20,408 bases of DNA from the NCBI GenBank assembly GCA_003697105.1, contig RFFQ01000196.1:1-20408 (forward strand), read 5' to 3'. The notes under the pieces were generated by a model. The model had not been told where the DNA came from. It did not search any database and saw only the letters and a program-made list of their open reading frames with translations. The stretch comes from Gemmatimonadota bacterium. GTDB taxonomy: Bacteria; 4572-55; J002. This document shows, in pieces, positions 1 to 11,128 of this stretch. Numbering within the stretch: position 1 is the first letter of the stretch; the number at the start of each line of letters is the position of its first letter. The translations under genes were made by a program, and so were the position numbers.

Positions 1-7
1 AACCAAT

Positions 8-11
8 GGAG
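8..11 (+). promoter_or_regulatory. Ribosome binding site of dnaN
   Basis: GGAG lies 7 bases before the ATG at 19. It favours that ATG over the in-frame GTG at 13, which would be only two bases from the site. Confidence 0.6.
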
Positions 12-18
12 TGTGATA

Positions 19-1146
19 ATGAATATCCAGATATCCCAAGAAAATTTACAAAAAGGAATCCAGACGGTTCAAAACGTCGTTTCCTCCAAAACGGCTTTAC
101 CCATTTTAAGTAATGTGCTTCTGGAAGCCGTGGAAGGAAAACTTATTTTCAAAGCGACTGACCTTGATATTTCCATTTCAACAAGCGTTCCGGCAATTGT
201 TTTTGAAGAAGGTTCAATTACATTACCGGCAAAAAAATTCGCAGAGATCATCAAAGAACTCCCCGCGATTTCTGTGAGTTTAGAGGTCGAACAAACTCAA
301 GATCATTACGGTTGGGTTACATTGAAAAGTGAGCGCGGTATGTTTAAGATCATGGGAATTCGGAAAGACGAATTTCCGAATTTTCCAGAAGTCAGCCCGG
401 AAAATCAGATTACCCTGAGTGCTCACATGCTCAAACGTATGATCCAAAAAACCATTTATGCGGTCTCTTCGGATGACACCCGCCCCGCCCTCGGGGGATT
501 GCTATTTGAGGTTCTTCCGGATTCCGTTACGACGGTCGCCACTGATGGTCGTCGTTTGTCACAGTACTCCGCAACGGTTTCTACCTCTATTGCAAATGAA
601 CTTCAAGTGATCGTGCCTCCCAAAGCACTTCACCATCTTAGCCATCTTCTTGGTTCGGATGACCTAATGGTTGAAATTACCTTTGATGAAAATTATATTG
701 TTTTCCAGTTGGATGAAACCACTATTTTTTCGCGATTAATCGAGGGTCCCTTTCCCGATTATAAACAGGTAATTCCGGCAGATAATGATAAATTGATTGT
801 GGTGAATCGACATGATTTTGCCGCATCACTGCGCCGGGTTTCCATTTTGGCGAGTCAACAGACGCGACAGATCAAATTGGCATTATCTCCCAATTTAGTG
901 GAAATCAGTGTAAACACACCGGAGATTGGGGAAGCCAAAGAAGAAATACCGGCAGAATATACCGGAGAACCGATGGAAATTGGCTATAATGCCTCCTTCT
1001 TGCTGGATGTCGTACGAAATATGGATTCAGAGCGGATACAGTTACAATTTGGTGAGCCTGACGGTGCAGGTATTTTTGTTCCCTTAGATACCGAAGAACA
1101 TGAAACCTATATGGCACTTTGTATGCCTTTGCGGTTACTAAGCTGA
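19..1146 (+). CDS. dnaN: DNA polymerase III sliding clamp, beta subunit
   Basis: The product is the ring-shaped clamp that encircles DNA and tethers the replicative polymerase and other factors. The 375-residue length suits a bacterial beta clamp of three repeated domains. The N-terminus (MNIQISQENLQKGIQ) has the family pattern, followed by a segment of the type KTALPILSNVLLEA. A central DTRPALGGLLFEV segment and TVATDGRRLS are characteristic of domain 2. The C-terminus ends CMPLRLLS, matching the family's terminal MPxRL motif. I chose the ATG at 19 because GGAG lies 7 bases upstream. The gene opens the window and is followed by recF, dciA and gyrB, the usual replication cluster, but with two lipoprotein genes in between. 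dnaA is not visible and may lie to the left. Identity is very secure. Confidence 0.97.
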   Translation: MNIQISQENLQKGIQTVQNVVSSKTALPILSNVLLEAVEGKLIFKATDLDISISTSVPAIVFEEGSITLPAKKFAEIIKELPAISVSLEVEQTQDHYGWVTLKSERGMFKIMGIRKDEFPNFPEVSPENQITLSAHMLKRMIQKTIYAVSSDDTRPALGGLLFEVLPDSVTTVATDGRRLSQYSATVSTSIANELQVIVPPKALHHLSHLLGSDDLMVEITFDENYIVFQLDETTIFSRLIEGPFPDYKQVIPADNDKLIVVNRHDFAASLRRVSILASQQTRQIKLALSPNLVEISVNTPEIGEAKEEIPAEYTGEPMEIGYNASFLLDVVRNMDSERIQLQFGEPDGAGIFVPLDTEEHETYMALCMPLRLLS

Positions 1147-1196
1147 TGATATTATGACATGTTTTCCCTGTTCACTTCAATATTCTACTTTCCTTT

Positions 1197-1204
1197 AAGG
1201 AGGT
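1197..1204 (+). promoter_or_regulatory. Strong ribosome binding site before the first lipoprotein gene
   Basis: AAGGAGGT, a near-perfect anti-Shine-Dalgarno match, lies 4 bases before the ATG at 1209. It is the strongest such site on the plus strand and suggests efficient translation of the lipoprotein gene. Confidence 0.6.
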
Positions 1205-1208
1205 TGTA

Positions 1209-2558
1209 ATGCTCAAGCACTATGCCCTATTATTTATTAGCTTATTTTTAATAAGCACTCCCTTGATCTTCACAGGTTGCAGTGAAGATGAGAATGAAGA
1301 ATTTCCGGCGGCACCCCAAGAAGCGAATGCCGTTTTAACCTCTCACTTTGCTGATTTGGCGGCGGGACAGAGCTATGTTGGATTTCATACCAGTGCCGCC
1401 GCGATCGCAAATGGGAGTTATGCTTCTGATAGTCTAGCGTTGATGTTGACCTTACCCCCATTGGATAATTCGCTGACTTATATGGCATCATTCAAGACAT
1501 ATCCGGGTAGTTCTTATCCGGTATTTTTTGCGTTAGCCGGTTCGGGTAATAATGGGACATTTGTCCTTGCGGATCCTACAAATGCACTTGGTTTTGATAA
1601 TCCATTTGATGTTTATCCCACCTTTCAAATTTTGTTCACCGAAACCGAATGGGCAGAGACGGATACGGCGGCTGTTCTTCCCATAATGCTGGCTTCTTCG
1701 CTCCCGGAACCTATTCTGCCTCATATTCAGCGGTTGTTACGTTCTGAACCCAATCTCCCCGAAGCTCATGGCTTACTTCCATCGATCATGTCTGTTGCGG
1801 ATGGCGTGTTAGGGGCATCACAATTGACGGCTGCGGGGACCACGCTTGAGGAAATTCAAGGGAATGCACTTGTTGTCGGAGGTGCGTTGCAAAATTATGA
1901 GGCTTTGGCGACAGGTGCCGGTCAATTACTAGGGTTATGCGCCGCCTCAACGGCATCTTCTCAAATGATGAAATACTACGCTTCTCAAGCCATCGGCTCA
2001 TTGGAAACTGCCGGTGGACATGCGCAGGCGATAGGTGCCAAAATTCAGGAAATTCAGATGGCAACTGAGTTTGATCAAGCTCAGACCTTAGCCAATGAAT
2101 TGTTGGCGCTTAGCCAAGCTCTTCGGGCAAGTTGTTGGATGGCGTTGACAAATGCTCAGAGTATGGCACACTATCCCGTTGGGAATCCGTTACCAAAAGG
2201 ACAATTGCGGATTACCAATAACGAAATGATCCTGACATTGATTGATATGCCGGTTCTGGGTGAATTTGGGACGAATGATTCTAATCTACCGTATGGATAT
2301 GCTTATGAAGGGCTTCTGGTAAAAGGAAATGAGCACATTCTAATCGGCTATTTTGGACATTTACCCGGACAAACGTCTTCAATGGTTTGGCCCTACCGTT
2401 ACACGACATTTCCACAAGGGTTTGATCAGGTAAAAATTAATTTAGTCCGTTATGACCGGGTCATTGATCCCGAAAGTGGTGATGTGGTATATGATTATGA
2501 ATTAGATAATGATCCGGCTGCGAGCCTGCTTACGGTTATGTCTGGTGCAATTCAATAA
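1209..2558 (+). CDS. Putative lipoprotein of unknown function (first of a pair)
   Basis: I do not recognise the family. The 449-residue product has a lipoprotein signal peptide: KH, a hydrophobic stretch to about residue 22, then a lipobox-like IFTGC with Cys24. Ser at +2 would fit an outer-membrane destination if the enteric Lol rule applies. Residues about 75-147 look like a beta-rich domain (LALMLTLPPL, then YMASF and YPVFFALAG). Residues about 165-320 are Ala/Leu/Gln-rich and probably helical, with Cys244 and Cys309. Residues about 330-420 look like a second beta domain (EMILTLIDMPVL, YEGLLV, ILIGYFG). The two beta parts faintly resemble each other and, in hydrophobic pattern only, anti-sigma-K (RskA)-type domains. 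The gene follows dnaN by 62 bases and precedes a second lipoprotein gene by 26 bases. Being a lipoprotein is fairly sure; its role is unknown. Confidence 0.8.
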   Translation: MLKHYALLFISLFLISTPLIFTGCSEDENEEFPAAPQEANAVLTSHFADLAAGQSYVGFHTSAAAIANGSYASDSLALMLTLPPLDNSLTYMASFKTYPGSSYPVFFALAGSGNNGTFVLADPTNALGFDNPFDVYPTFQILFTETEWAETDTAAVLPIMLASSLPEPILPHIQRLLRSEPNLPEAHGLLPSIMSVADGVLGASQLTAAGTTLEEIQGNALVVGGALQNYEALATGAGQLLGLCAASTASSQMMKYYASQAIGSLETAGGHAQAIGAKIQEIQMATEFDQAQTLANELLALSQALRASCWMALTNAQSMAHYPVGNPLPKGQLRITNNEMILTLIDMPVLGEFGTNDSNLPYGYAYEGLLVKGNEHILIGYFGHLPGQTSSMVWPYRYTTFPQGFDQVKINLVRYDRVIDPESGDVVYDYELDNDPAASLLTVMSGAIQ

Positions 2559-2584
2559 ATAAAAAATGAAGAAAGGGTAGAAGA

Positions 2585-4192
2585 ATGCAAATATTCCTTA
2601 AACTGACTGGCATCGTGTTCATGAGTCTGTTGGTGTTGACGTTGGTCAACTGTACGGAGGATACTCCAGCTACCGATGAAAATTATCCGAAAACGGCTAC
2701 TATAGAGCCAGACTCTTTGTTGCTTGATGTAGGAGAAGTATCACCGGAATTAATGGCACATCTGTATGATGTCGATGGGAACGAGGTGACCGGTGATTGG
2801 CCCATTTATTGGTCGGTAAACCGTACTCAAGAAGATACGGCTCTGGTAGTTGAGTTGAATAGTGATAGTAATGTGGGGAATCTGAAAACATTTCGAGCGG
2901 TAAATTATGGGCTAGAGCAAATTTATGCTTCTATCGCAAAAAATCCAAACAATTCGGCTATTCGCGGTGAAGTGACCGTCTTGGTTCCCAAAGCGAGTGC
3001 CTCTCTAACAGGCACATGGGGATTATTTGAAGCCACTATTCGTCCCCAAAATTCGTCCGCGTCTGTGCATGATAGTAAACGAATACGCATCGAAATTGCT
3101 GGCAGTTTACCCGCATTAGTGGGAGATGCTTATGTTTACACCGCCTATGTTATTACTGACAATGGGCAAGTAAATGTAGGACCCCTGACACCTAATCCGG
3201 TGAATGAACAAGTCAACATCTCAATCGATTTAGGTTCTGATGTGAATTTTGCCCAAGATGCTACAGGTTTTCGCCTTACCGTTGAACGGGCGGATAATAT
3301 CCCGGCAACGTATCAAGAGGGGACGGGCATTGTCCTATTTGAAGAGTACCTACCGGCACTTGTTCCCGGGGGTGCTCTCGAAATCGTTCGTCAATTGTTA
3401 CACCCCACAGAAGGAAGCGTCGTACAGCTTCGTGATGCTTTAAACCCCATTTTGTATTACAATGCACGTATCAAAAATAGTGTGGGAGATGGTGATTTAG
3501 TTGCAAGTTACGCGGATTCGCTCTCAGATGTGCTCACACCGCTTTCAGAACAGTTTAATCAGGCAGTGCAACTGTTAGAAGACCTCCAAAATGCGGAAGA
3601 CCGGACCGATCTTATGTATAGTAACGCGCTTGTGGCGGATGGATTGTACCGGCGTTCGTTGGATTCCCTAACGGTTGCTACCAGTATTACAGAGGCATTG
3701 CAATCCACCCCGACGGATACATTGCTCATCAATCGTCTGGATGAGGTCACATCTGCCCTAGAAACGAATCTGACAGAGGGTTTCTCGAATGTTCAAACGA
3801 TGTTGACCTTGAGTGGTGTCGGTCATGAGGATTATTCACCGCAAGTACAAATTATTGAAATGACACGGTCTAATCTGAACTATACGGTTTCCAATGTGGA
3901 TTCTATTCCCTATGTTAATAACTCAAATTGGGAGTATGTTCTGTGGCTGGGTAATAACCGGATTCCATCCTATTTGCCGGTACCAAACGGTGATGATTAT
4001 ATTTTAGATACGGGTCATTATGATGGTATTAACACCCGCGAAACCTTTACCGAACCGGGAGAATCGGTTTCGGATTACCCGGATCGTCATCAATTTGTGT
4101 ATGTGACACTCCAACCGGCAACGGATTTGGAAACGTTCACAGGTATTGTTGTTGCCAAGGGTTTCCTGACATACGCGAACATTTCTCAATAA
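2585..4192 (+). CDS. Putative lipoprotein with Ig-like (Big_2-type) domain, second of a pair
   Basis: I do not recognise the full-length family. The 535-residue product has a signal peptide ending in a lipobox-like TLVNC with Cys23; Asn at -1 is unusual. Residues about 38-135 fit a bacterial Ig-like (Big_2-type) domain: LLLDVGE, then a YDVDGNEVTG turn, a WSV strand and a final GEVTVLV strand. Residues about 165-255 look like a beta domain (RIRIEIAGSLP, DAYVYTAYVI). Residues about 262-412 are probably a helical bundle. Residues about 428-530 form another beta-rich part ending in QFVYVTLQPA and GIVVAKGFL. The last three parts mirror the layout of the upstream lipoprotein, including an LPxLV...IVRQLL segment at the start of the helices. 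It is probably co-transcribed with its neighbour. A candidate terminator follows the stop codon. A surface or periplasmic role is inferred; function is unknown. Confidence 0.8.
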   Translation: MQIFLKLTGIVFMSLLVLTLVNCTEDTPATDENYPKTATIEPDSLLLDVGEVSPELMAHLYDVDGNEVTGDWPIYWSVNRTQEDTALVVELNSDSNVGNLKTFRAVNYGLEQIYASIAKNPNNSAIRGEVTVLVPKASASLTGTWGLFEATIRPQNSSASVHDSKRIRIEIAGSLPALVGDAYVYTAYVITDNGQVNVGPLTPNPVNEQVNISIDLGSDVNFAQDATGFRLTVERADNIPATYQEGTGIVLFEEYLPALVPGGALEIVRQLLHPTEGSVVQLRDALNPILYYNARIKNSVGDGDLVASYADSLSDVLTPLSEQFNQAVQLLEDLQNAEDRTDLMYSNALVADGLYRRSLDSLTVATSITEALQSTPTDTLLINRLDEVTSALETNLTEGFSNVQTMLTLSGVGHEDYSPQVQIIEMTRSNLNYTVSNVDSIPYVNNSNWEYVLWLGNNRIPSYLPVPNGDDYILDTGHYDGINTRETFTEPGESVSDYPDRHQFVYVTLQPATDLETFTGIVVAKGFLTYANISQ

Positions 4193-4214
4193 CACTATTC
4201 TTATTACGGGTTAC

Positions 4215-4266
4215 GAATACCAGAATCTACGACTTGAGAGTGGATTCTGGTATTCCCCTTTTATTC
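4215..4266 (+). terminator. Candidate Rho-independent terminator after the lipoprotein pair
   Basis: A perfect 13-bp inverted repeat (GAATACCAGAATC at 4215-4227, GATTCTGGTATTC at 4243-4255) encloses a 15-base loop. CCCC and a T-rich stretch follow. It starts 22 bases after the lipoprotein stop codon and about 57 bases before recF. The stem is only moderately GC-rich and the loop is long, so termination may be partial. A protein-binding or mRNA-stabilising palindrome is an alternative. Confidence 0.6.
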
Positions 4267-4312
4267 CATGCGAAAAAGTAGCCTCGCTTTTTCAGGTTAA
4301 GGTTCTCTATCG

Positions 4313-5421
4313 GTGTATTTCCGCTCCATTTCGCTGACACAATTTCGTAATTATCACACTGCCACGCTAGATTTGAGTCCCGAGGGAAATATTTTTTTTG
4401 GTACAAATGGTCAGGGAAAGACTAATTTATTAGAAGCCTTACATTGCTTGTGTGTGGGGCGCTCTCCACGCGGGGCGCGGGATACGGAGATTATTAAACA
4501 GGGCTGTGATTTTTACCGGCTTTCCGGGGTTGCATTTCGGAAAAGCGGTACCCGTCTCGATATTGAACTGAATTTTCAGAAACCCAACCGGAAATCGCTT
4601 AAAATAAATGGGCAGTCTCAAAAAGCGGTTTCAGAATTCATCGGGCAACTCTCGGTGGTGAGTGTTTCACCCGAAGATATTGCTATTACGAGTGGCAGCC
4701 CCTCATACCGGAGACGCTACCTCGATATTGCCTTGTCACAAACCCATCGATCCTATCTATCTGCCCTGCAAGAATATCAGCGGATTCTGGATCAGCGAAA
4801 TGCGATTCTCAAAGAGATTCAAATCAAGCCGGAAAAACGCCGCACGTTGCGAGACCAACTGTTAGTATGGGATCAGCAGTTTGCCCAAGCCGGAGCAACC
4901 GTGATTGAACATCGACTGAATGCCGTTGACTTTTTAAGCAAAAAAGCGCATCAGATGCACCAGTATGTCAGTGCTGATACCGAAAATTTGCAATGTCGAT
5001 ATATTCCGGCATTTTCAACAGATACAACCTCCTTAGCAGATGCGTTTTATCAAACGTTGCGAAAACAGCAAGAAAAAGATGAAGTACGTGGCTATACCAC
5101 TTTGGGACCGCATCGGGATGATTTGCGTATTACGTTGAACGGGTTCGATTTGCGGACATACGGGTCGCAAGGACAATTGCGGACGGCGTGTATCTCTTTG
5201 CGGATTGCCGAAGCGGAATGGCTCGCCGCCAAAGCACAGGAATCTCCGATCATGCTCCTCGATGAAGTTTTTGCTGAACTCGACCTGTCGCGTACCCATC
5301 AGTTGATGGAACTGTTTCAGCAGTATGGTCAAGTGTTTATTGCAACAGCACGAGAGGCAGATTTTGCGAAATGTCCCTCTTCATTCCAGACCTTTTACAT
5401 CGATCAAGGACATATCAAACC

Positions 5422-5425
<4 letters not shown>
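4313..5425 (+). CDS. recF: DNA replication and repair protein RecF
   Basis: RecF is an SMC-like ATPase that acts with RecO and RecR to load RecA at single-strand gaps. The 370-residue length is typical. The N-terminus reads YFRSISLTQFRNY, close to the family's opening LxxFRNY. The Walker A motif GTNGQGKTN is at residues 30-38, the ABC signature YGSQGQLR at 283-290, and Walker B IMLLDEVFAELD at 313-324. GPHRDD lies at 265-270. The start is GTG: an in-frame TAA 13 bases upstream rules out a longer start, and AAGG lies about 10 bases before it. The stop overlaps the next gene as ATGA, implying translational coupling to the dciA-like gene. All motifs are intact, so identity is secure. Confidence 0.97.
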
Positions 5426-7719
<2,294 letters not shown>

Positions 7720-7720
<1 letters not shown>

Positions 7721-9222
7721 TGAACGATTCTATTTTTCCGCGTGACGAACGAACACGTACAATTCTCATTGTTGATGATGAGCGCACGCTGGTTCAAATT
7801 GTCTCCAAGATGGTCGAAGGCGCGGGGTATCAAACTCTCTCCGCGAATTCCGGACCCCAAGCGCTGGCGCTCTTAGCCTCTGAGTCCGTTGACTTGGTGT
7901 TGCTGGACATCATGATGCCCGGAGTCAGTGGTTATGAGGTCTGCCGCGAAATCAAAGCGACATACCCAGATTATCTGCCGGTGATCATGGTCACTGCCAA
8001 GCGGGCGCTGGAAGATAAAGTGAGCGGCTTTGAACATGGCGCCGATGATTACGTAGTGAAGCCGTTTCATAGCACGGAACTGCTGGCACGTATTAAAGCC
8101 ATGCTCCGTATCAAAGCAATGCACGAACAACATCAACAAATGTTGAAACGGGTTTCCGCAGAAAAGAGTAAACTAAAGGCGGTCTTCAATTCCACGCGAG
8201 ATGGATTGATAACCCTTGCCGGAGACCATCCCCCGCAAGTCTCCAATGTGAATCGAATTGTTACTGAACTGTTTCATTGCAAAGCCATTGAATTGATTGG
8301 ATTACCACTTGATGATCTGATTCACCGCTGCCGGAAAACGTTTCGGGAAGGTGACGCATTGGCTACGTACTTACGCGACCCCAATCCGGGGGATGAGGTT
8401 TGCAAAGCCTCTACTATGGATCAGGTCTTTGAGGTCTCCCGGTCGCCGGTTGTCGATGCCGGGGGTGTACGGGTCGGCGAGATTATCTCGTTTCATGAAA
8501 TCACCAAATCACATCAACTGGCGGAACTTCGAGATGATGTGAGCCACATGCTGGTGCACGACTTAAAAAATCCTTTGGCGGCTATTTTGACCAGTTTGCA
8601 GGTCGTTATGAAAAGTCAAGAAAGGCAACTTGCTCCGGCGAATGTGGAGTTACTCGAATCGGCATATCACAGCGGGTTACGGTTGATGGGCATGATTGGT
8701 GATATTCTGGATGTGTACCGCTCAGATGCCTCCGCATTGCTTATCACGCCGGAGACCTTCGATCTGGTGCAACTGATTCTGGAGGCGATTGCCGAACAGC
8801 GTATTTTTTCCACAGAAAAAGAGATTACCCTAGAATTTGAACCCTTAGCGGATGTAGATGCGTCGTACCGGGTCTTGGCCGACCGGCATAAAATCTACCG
8901 CGTGTTGACCAATTTGATCGATAATGCAATCCAATTTACCCCTCGTGGGGGGATTATACGGGTTCAATTAGACCGGCTTGCGGATCAATTCCAAATTTCT
9001 GTGATCGATACCGGTGAGGGTATTCCGGCAGAATTTGTTTCCAAAGTATTTGATCGATTTTCGCAGGCAGAAGCCCGAATTCAGGGTAAAAAAATATCAA
9101 CCGGTTTGGGGTTGGCGTTCTGTAAATTAGTTGTTGAAGCACATCATGGCACCATTTCCGTACAAAGCCAACTGGGTCAGGGATCGATTTTTCGATTTAC
9201 GTTACCAATACCAACTTCTTAA
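7720..9222 (+). CDS. Soluble receiver-PAS-histidine kinase (hybrid two-component protein)
   Basis: This signalling protein of 500 residues has no membrane segment or signal peptide, so it acts in the cytoplasm. An N-terminal receiver domain spans about 14-130: acidic pair Asp19-Asp20, phospho-acceptor Asp63 in LLDIMMPG, and Lys114 in VVKPF. A helical linker leads to a PAS-like region at about 148-262, ending GEIISFHEITK. The HisKA domain has His280 in the H-box VHDLKNPL. The HATPase domain has an N-box with Asn402 (NLIDNAIQFTP), G1 box DTGEGIP at 430-436, and G2 box TGLGLAF at 461-467. All catalytic residues are present. Its first codon overlaps the gyrB stop, so it is probably translated with gyrB. 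The output partner is not in the window: no separate regulator with a DNA-binding domain is seen. Domain calls are firm; the signal sensed is unknown. Confidence 0.92.
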
Positions 9223-9252
9223 TGAACATTTTTACGAAAGGGAAGGTAGGTC

Positions 9253-11013
9253 ATGGGAACATTTGCGGTTCGGGAGAGTAAAGGGATTTTTACAATCAAG
9301 GATATGCTGAAAAAGAGCGCCGATCAATTTCAGTCCAAAGTGGCGATGCAAATTAAGCGGAATGGCGTTTACCAACAGATCACTTATTTGCAACTGTTTG
9401 ACCGGGTTCAGGCGCTGGCGGAAAAGCTAGTCGATTTAGGTCTGGAAAAAAATGATCGAGTTTCGATTGTGGGAGAAAATCGACCCGAGTGGGCAATTAG
9501 TTATTTAGCAATTGCTCGCGCGGGCTTAACGATTGTTCCGCTGGACCCCCAATTGAGTGCAGAAAAATTCCGGCATATCATGGAGGATGCCGGTGTCAAA
9601 TATGTTTTTGCTTCGGAGAAATTTGTGGATGATCTGGTGGAAATCCAACCTCGGGTGGAGACCCTGCAAAAGGTTATTTCCATGGATGCGGCACATCATA
9701 CTGAAATGGTGTTATCTATGGAAGCGTTGGAAGCCGAGGGTAAGGAATTGGTGAGCCGTGGCAAAAATATGGCGGAATTGCGCCCGGTAGAACTGGATGA
9801 TTTGGCGGTAATTTTGTATACCTCCGGTACTACCGGTACATCGAAAGGGGTGATGTTGAGCCACCGGAATATTATGTCAAACGTGGATAGCTGTTATCAA
9901 GCCATTTTATTTGATGAAAAGGATGTTTTTCTTTCTGTTTTGCCACTCAACCATGTTTTTGAGGCGACCGCTGGCTTTTTAGTGCCATTGTTTAGCGGTT
10001 CGACCATCACCTATGCCAAAAGCTTAAAATCGGCAGACATTGTGGAAGGCATTAAAGAAACCGGTGTCACCGTTATGAACGGTGTACCGCTACTATATGA
10101 GAAGATGCTTGCCGGAATTCTGCGTAAAATAAAAACACAACCAGAAAAGGTGCAGAAAAAGTTTGGACGAGCCTTAGGTCTGGTCCGGTTGGCAAAAAAA
10201 GTGAATATCAACGCGGGGAAATTGATCTTTAAAGGGTTACGGGAAAAGGCGGGTTTACATACGATTCGCTTTTTTGTTTCTGGAGGAGCGGCACTCTCCA
10301 AAGAAACTCAAATCGGTTTTGCCGAGTTAGGAATGACCATTCTTCAAGGGTACGGGCTTTCAGAATCAGCGCCGGTATTAACGCTCAATCCGGAAGGTCG
10401 AGAACGATTGGGTAGCATTGGACTTCCCATTCCCAATGTCGAGGTTGAAATTTACCAACCTGATAGTGAGGGTATCGGCGAGATCATCGCGCGCGGTCCA
10501 AACATTATGGTGGGCTATTACCGCAACCCCGAAGCCACCGCGGCAACCTTACGAAATGGATGGCTACACACCGGTGACCTTGGTTACAAGGATAAAGATG
10601 GCTATATCTATATCTCTGGGCGTAGCAAAAACATGATTGTGACCAAAGCCGGAAAAAATGTCTATCCCGAAGAGGTTGAACAGGAATTGCTAAAAAGTGA
10701 GTATATTGAGGAAGTTCTGGTCTTGGGAAAACTCGATCCGGAAACTCAGCGGGAGCAAGTCCATGCGATTGTGTATCCCAATTACGAAAATGTGGATGAA
10801 TACGCCAAAACCCACAACTTGCAACCGATGACCCAACAACAAGTGTACGACCTCATTAAAAAGGAAATTTCAACCTACTGTGCGAATCTTGCCGCGTATA
10901 AGCGGGTCAAGGATTTTGAAATTCGTGAGGAAGAGTTTGAAAAAACAACCACGAAAAAGATCAAACGGTTCTTGTTCCAACAGCCACAAGTTCAAGTGAA
11001 TAACGGAGCATGA
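9253..11013 (+). CDS. Long-chain fatty-acid--CoA ligase (AMP-forming)
   Basis: The 586-residue enzyme belongs to the ANL superfamily. It activates a carboxylic acid with ATP to an acyl-adenylate and transfers it to CoA. The P-loop-like motif YTSGTTGTSKG is at 189-199 and is followed by VMLSHRNI. GYGLSES is at 366-372, GWLHTGDLG with Asp442 at 436-444, and GRSKNMIVTKAGKNVYPEEVE follows soon after. The C-terminal lid has the Lys-containing TTTKKIKRF at 565-573. The whole pattern is closest to long-chain acyl-CoA synthetases (FadD or AMP-dependent forms), so fatty acids are the likely substrate, though chain length cannot be read from sequence. A GGAAGG site precedes the ATG at 9253, which is 30 bases after the kinase stop, so co-transcription is likely. 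A strong terminator-like hairpin follows. It could feed exogenous fatty acids into lipid synthesis. Confidence 0.93.
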   Translation: MGTFAVRESKGIFTIKDMLKKSADQFQSKVAMQIKRNGVYQQITYLQLFDRVQALAEKLVDLGLEKNDRVSIVGENRPEWAISYLAIARAGLTIVPLDPQLSAEKFRHIMEDAGVKYVFASEKFVDDLVEIQPRVETLQKVISMDAAHHTEMVLSMEALEAEGKELVSRGKNMAELRPVELDDLAVILYTSGTTGTSKGVMLSHRNIMSNVDSCYQAILFDEKDVFLSVLPLNHVFEATAGFLVPLFSGSTITYAKSLKSADIVEGIKETGVTVMNGVPLLYEKMLAGILRKIKTQPEKVQKKFGRALGLVRLAKKVNINAGKLIFKGLREKAGLHTIRFFVSGGAALSKETQIGFAELGMTILQGYGLSESAPVLTLNPEGRERLGSIGLPIPNVEVEIYQPDSEGIGEIIARGPNIMVGYYRNPEATAATLRNGWLHTGDLGYKDKDGYIYISGRSKNMIVTKAGKNVYPEEVEQELLKSEYIEEVLVLGKLDPETQREQVHAIVYPNYENVDEYAKTHNLQPMTQQQVYDLIKKEISTYCANLAAYKRVKDFEIREEEFEKTTTKKIKRFLFQQPQVQVNNGA

Positions 11014-11034
11014 ACGGGACTGTTGCCGTTAGAA

Positions 11035-11086
11035 CATGAAAAACGCCACGATGTCAATTCCATGATGTCGTGGCTGTTTTCATACA
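11035..11086. terminator. Candidate bidirectional terminator between convergent operons
   Basis: A stem of about 11 bp (GCCACGATGTC at 11045-11055 with GATGTCGTGGC at 11064-11074, two G-U pairs in the RNA) has an 8-base loop. The plus strand continues TGTTTTC, and the minus strand continues GTTTTTC. It therefore fits Rho-independent termination in both directions, in the 115-base gap between the acyl-CoA ligase gene and the convergent minus-strand gene. Confidence 0.75.
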
Positions 11087-11128
11087 TGCAAAGATTTCAG
11101 CAGGGTTTTATACACCCTACACGCAGGT

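Noticed and set aside
1147-1208. Possible promoter for the lipoprotein genes in the gap after dnaN
   Set aside because: TATTCT-like and TGACAT-like pieces are present, but neither their quality nor their spacing is convincing in a 62-base gap.
4272-4293. Small AT-rich hairpin GAAAAAG / CTTTTTC just before recF
   Set aside because: Seven base pairs made mostly of A-T, with no T-run after it. Weak, and possibly chance. Whether it acts as a leader element cannot be told from sequence.
8806-8816. A TTTTTCCACA-like match to a DnaA box near the replication genes
   Set aside because: It is a single near-match inside the kinase coding sequence, with no cluster of boxes or AT-rich unwinding region. 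I see no replication origin in the window.
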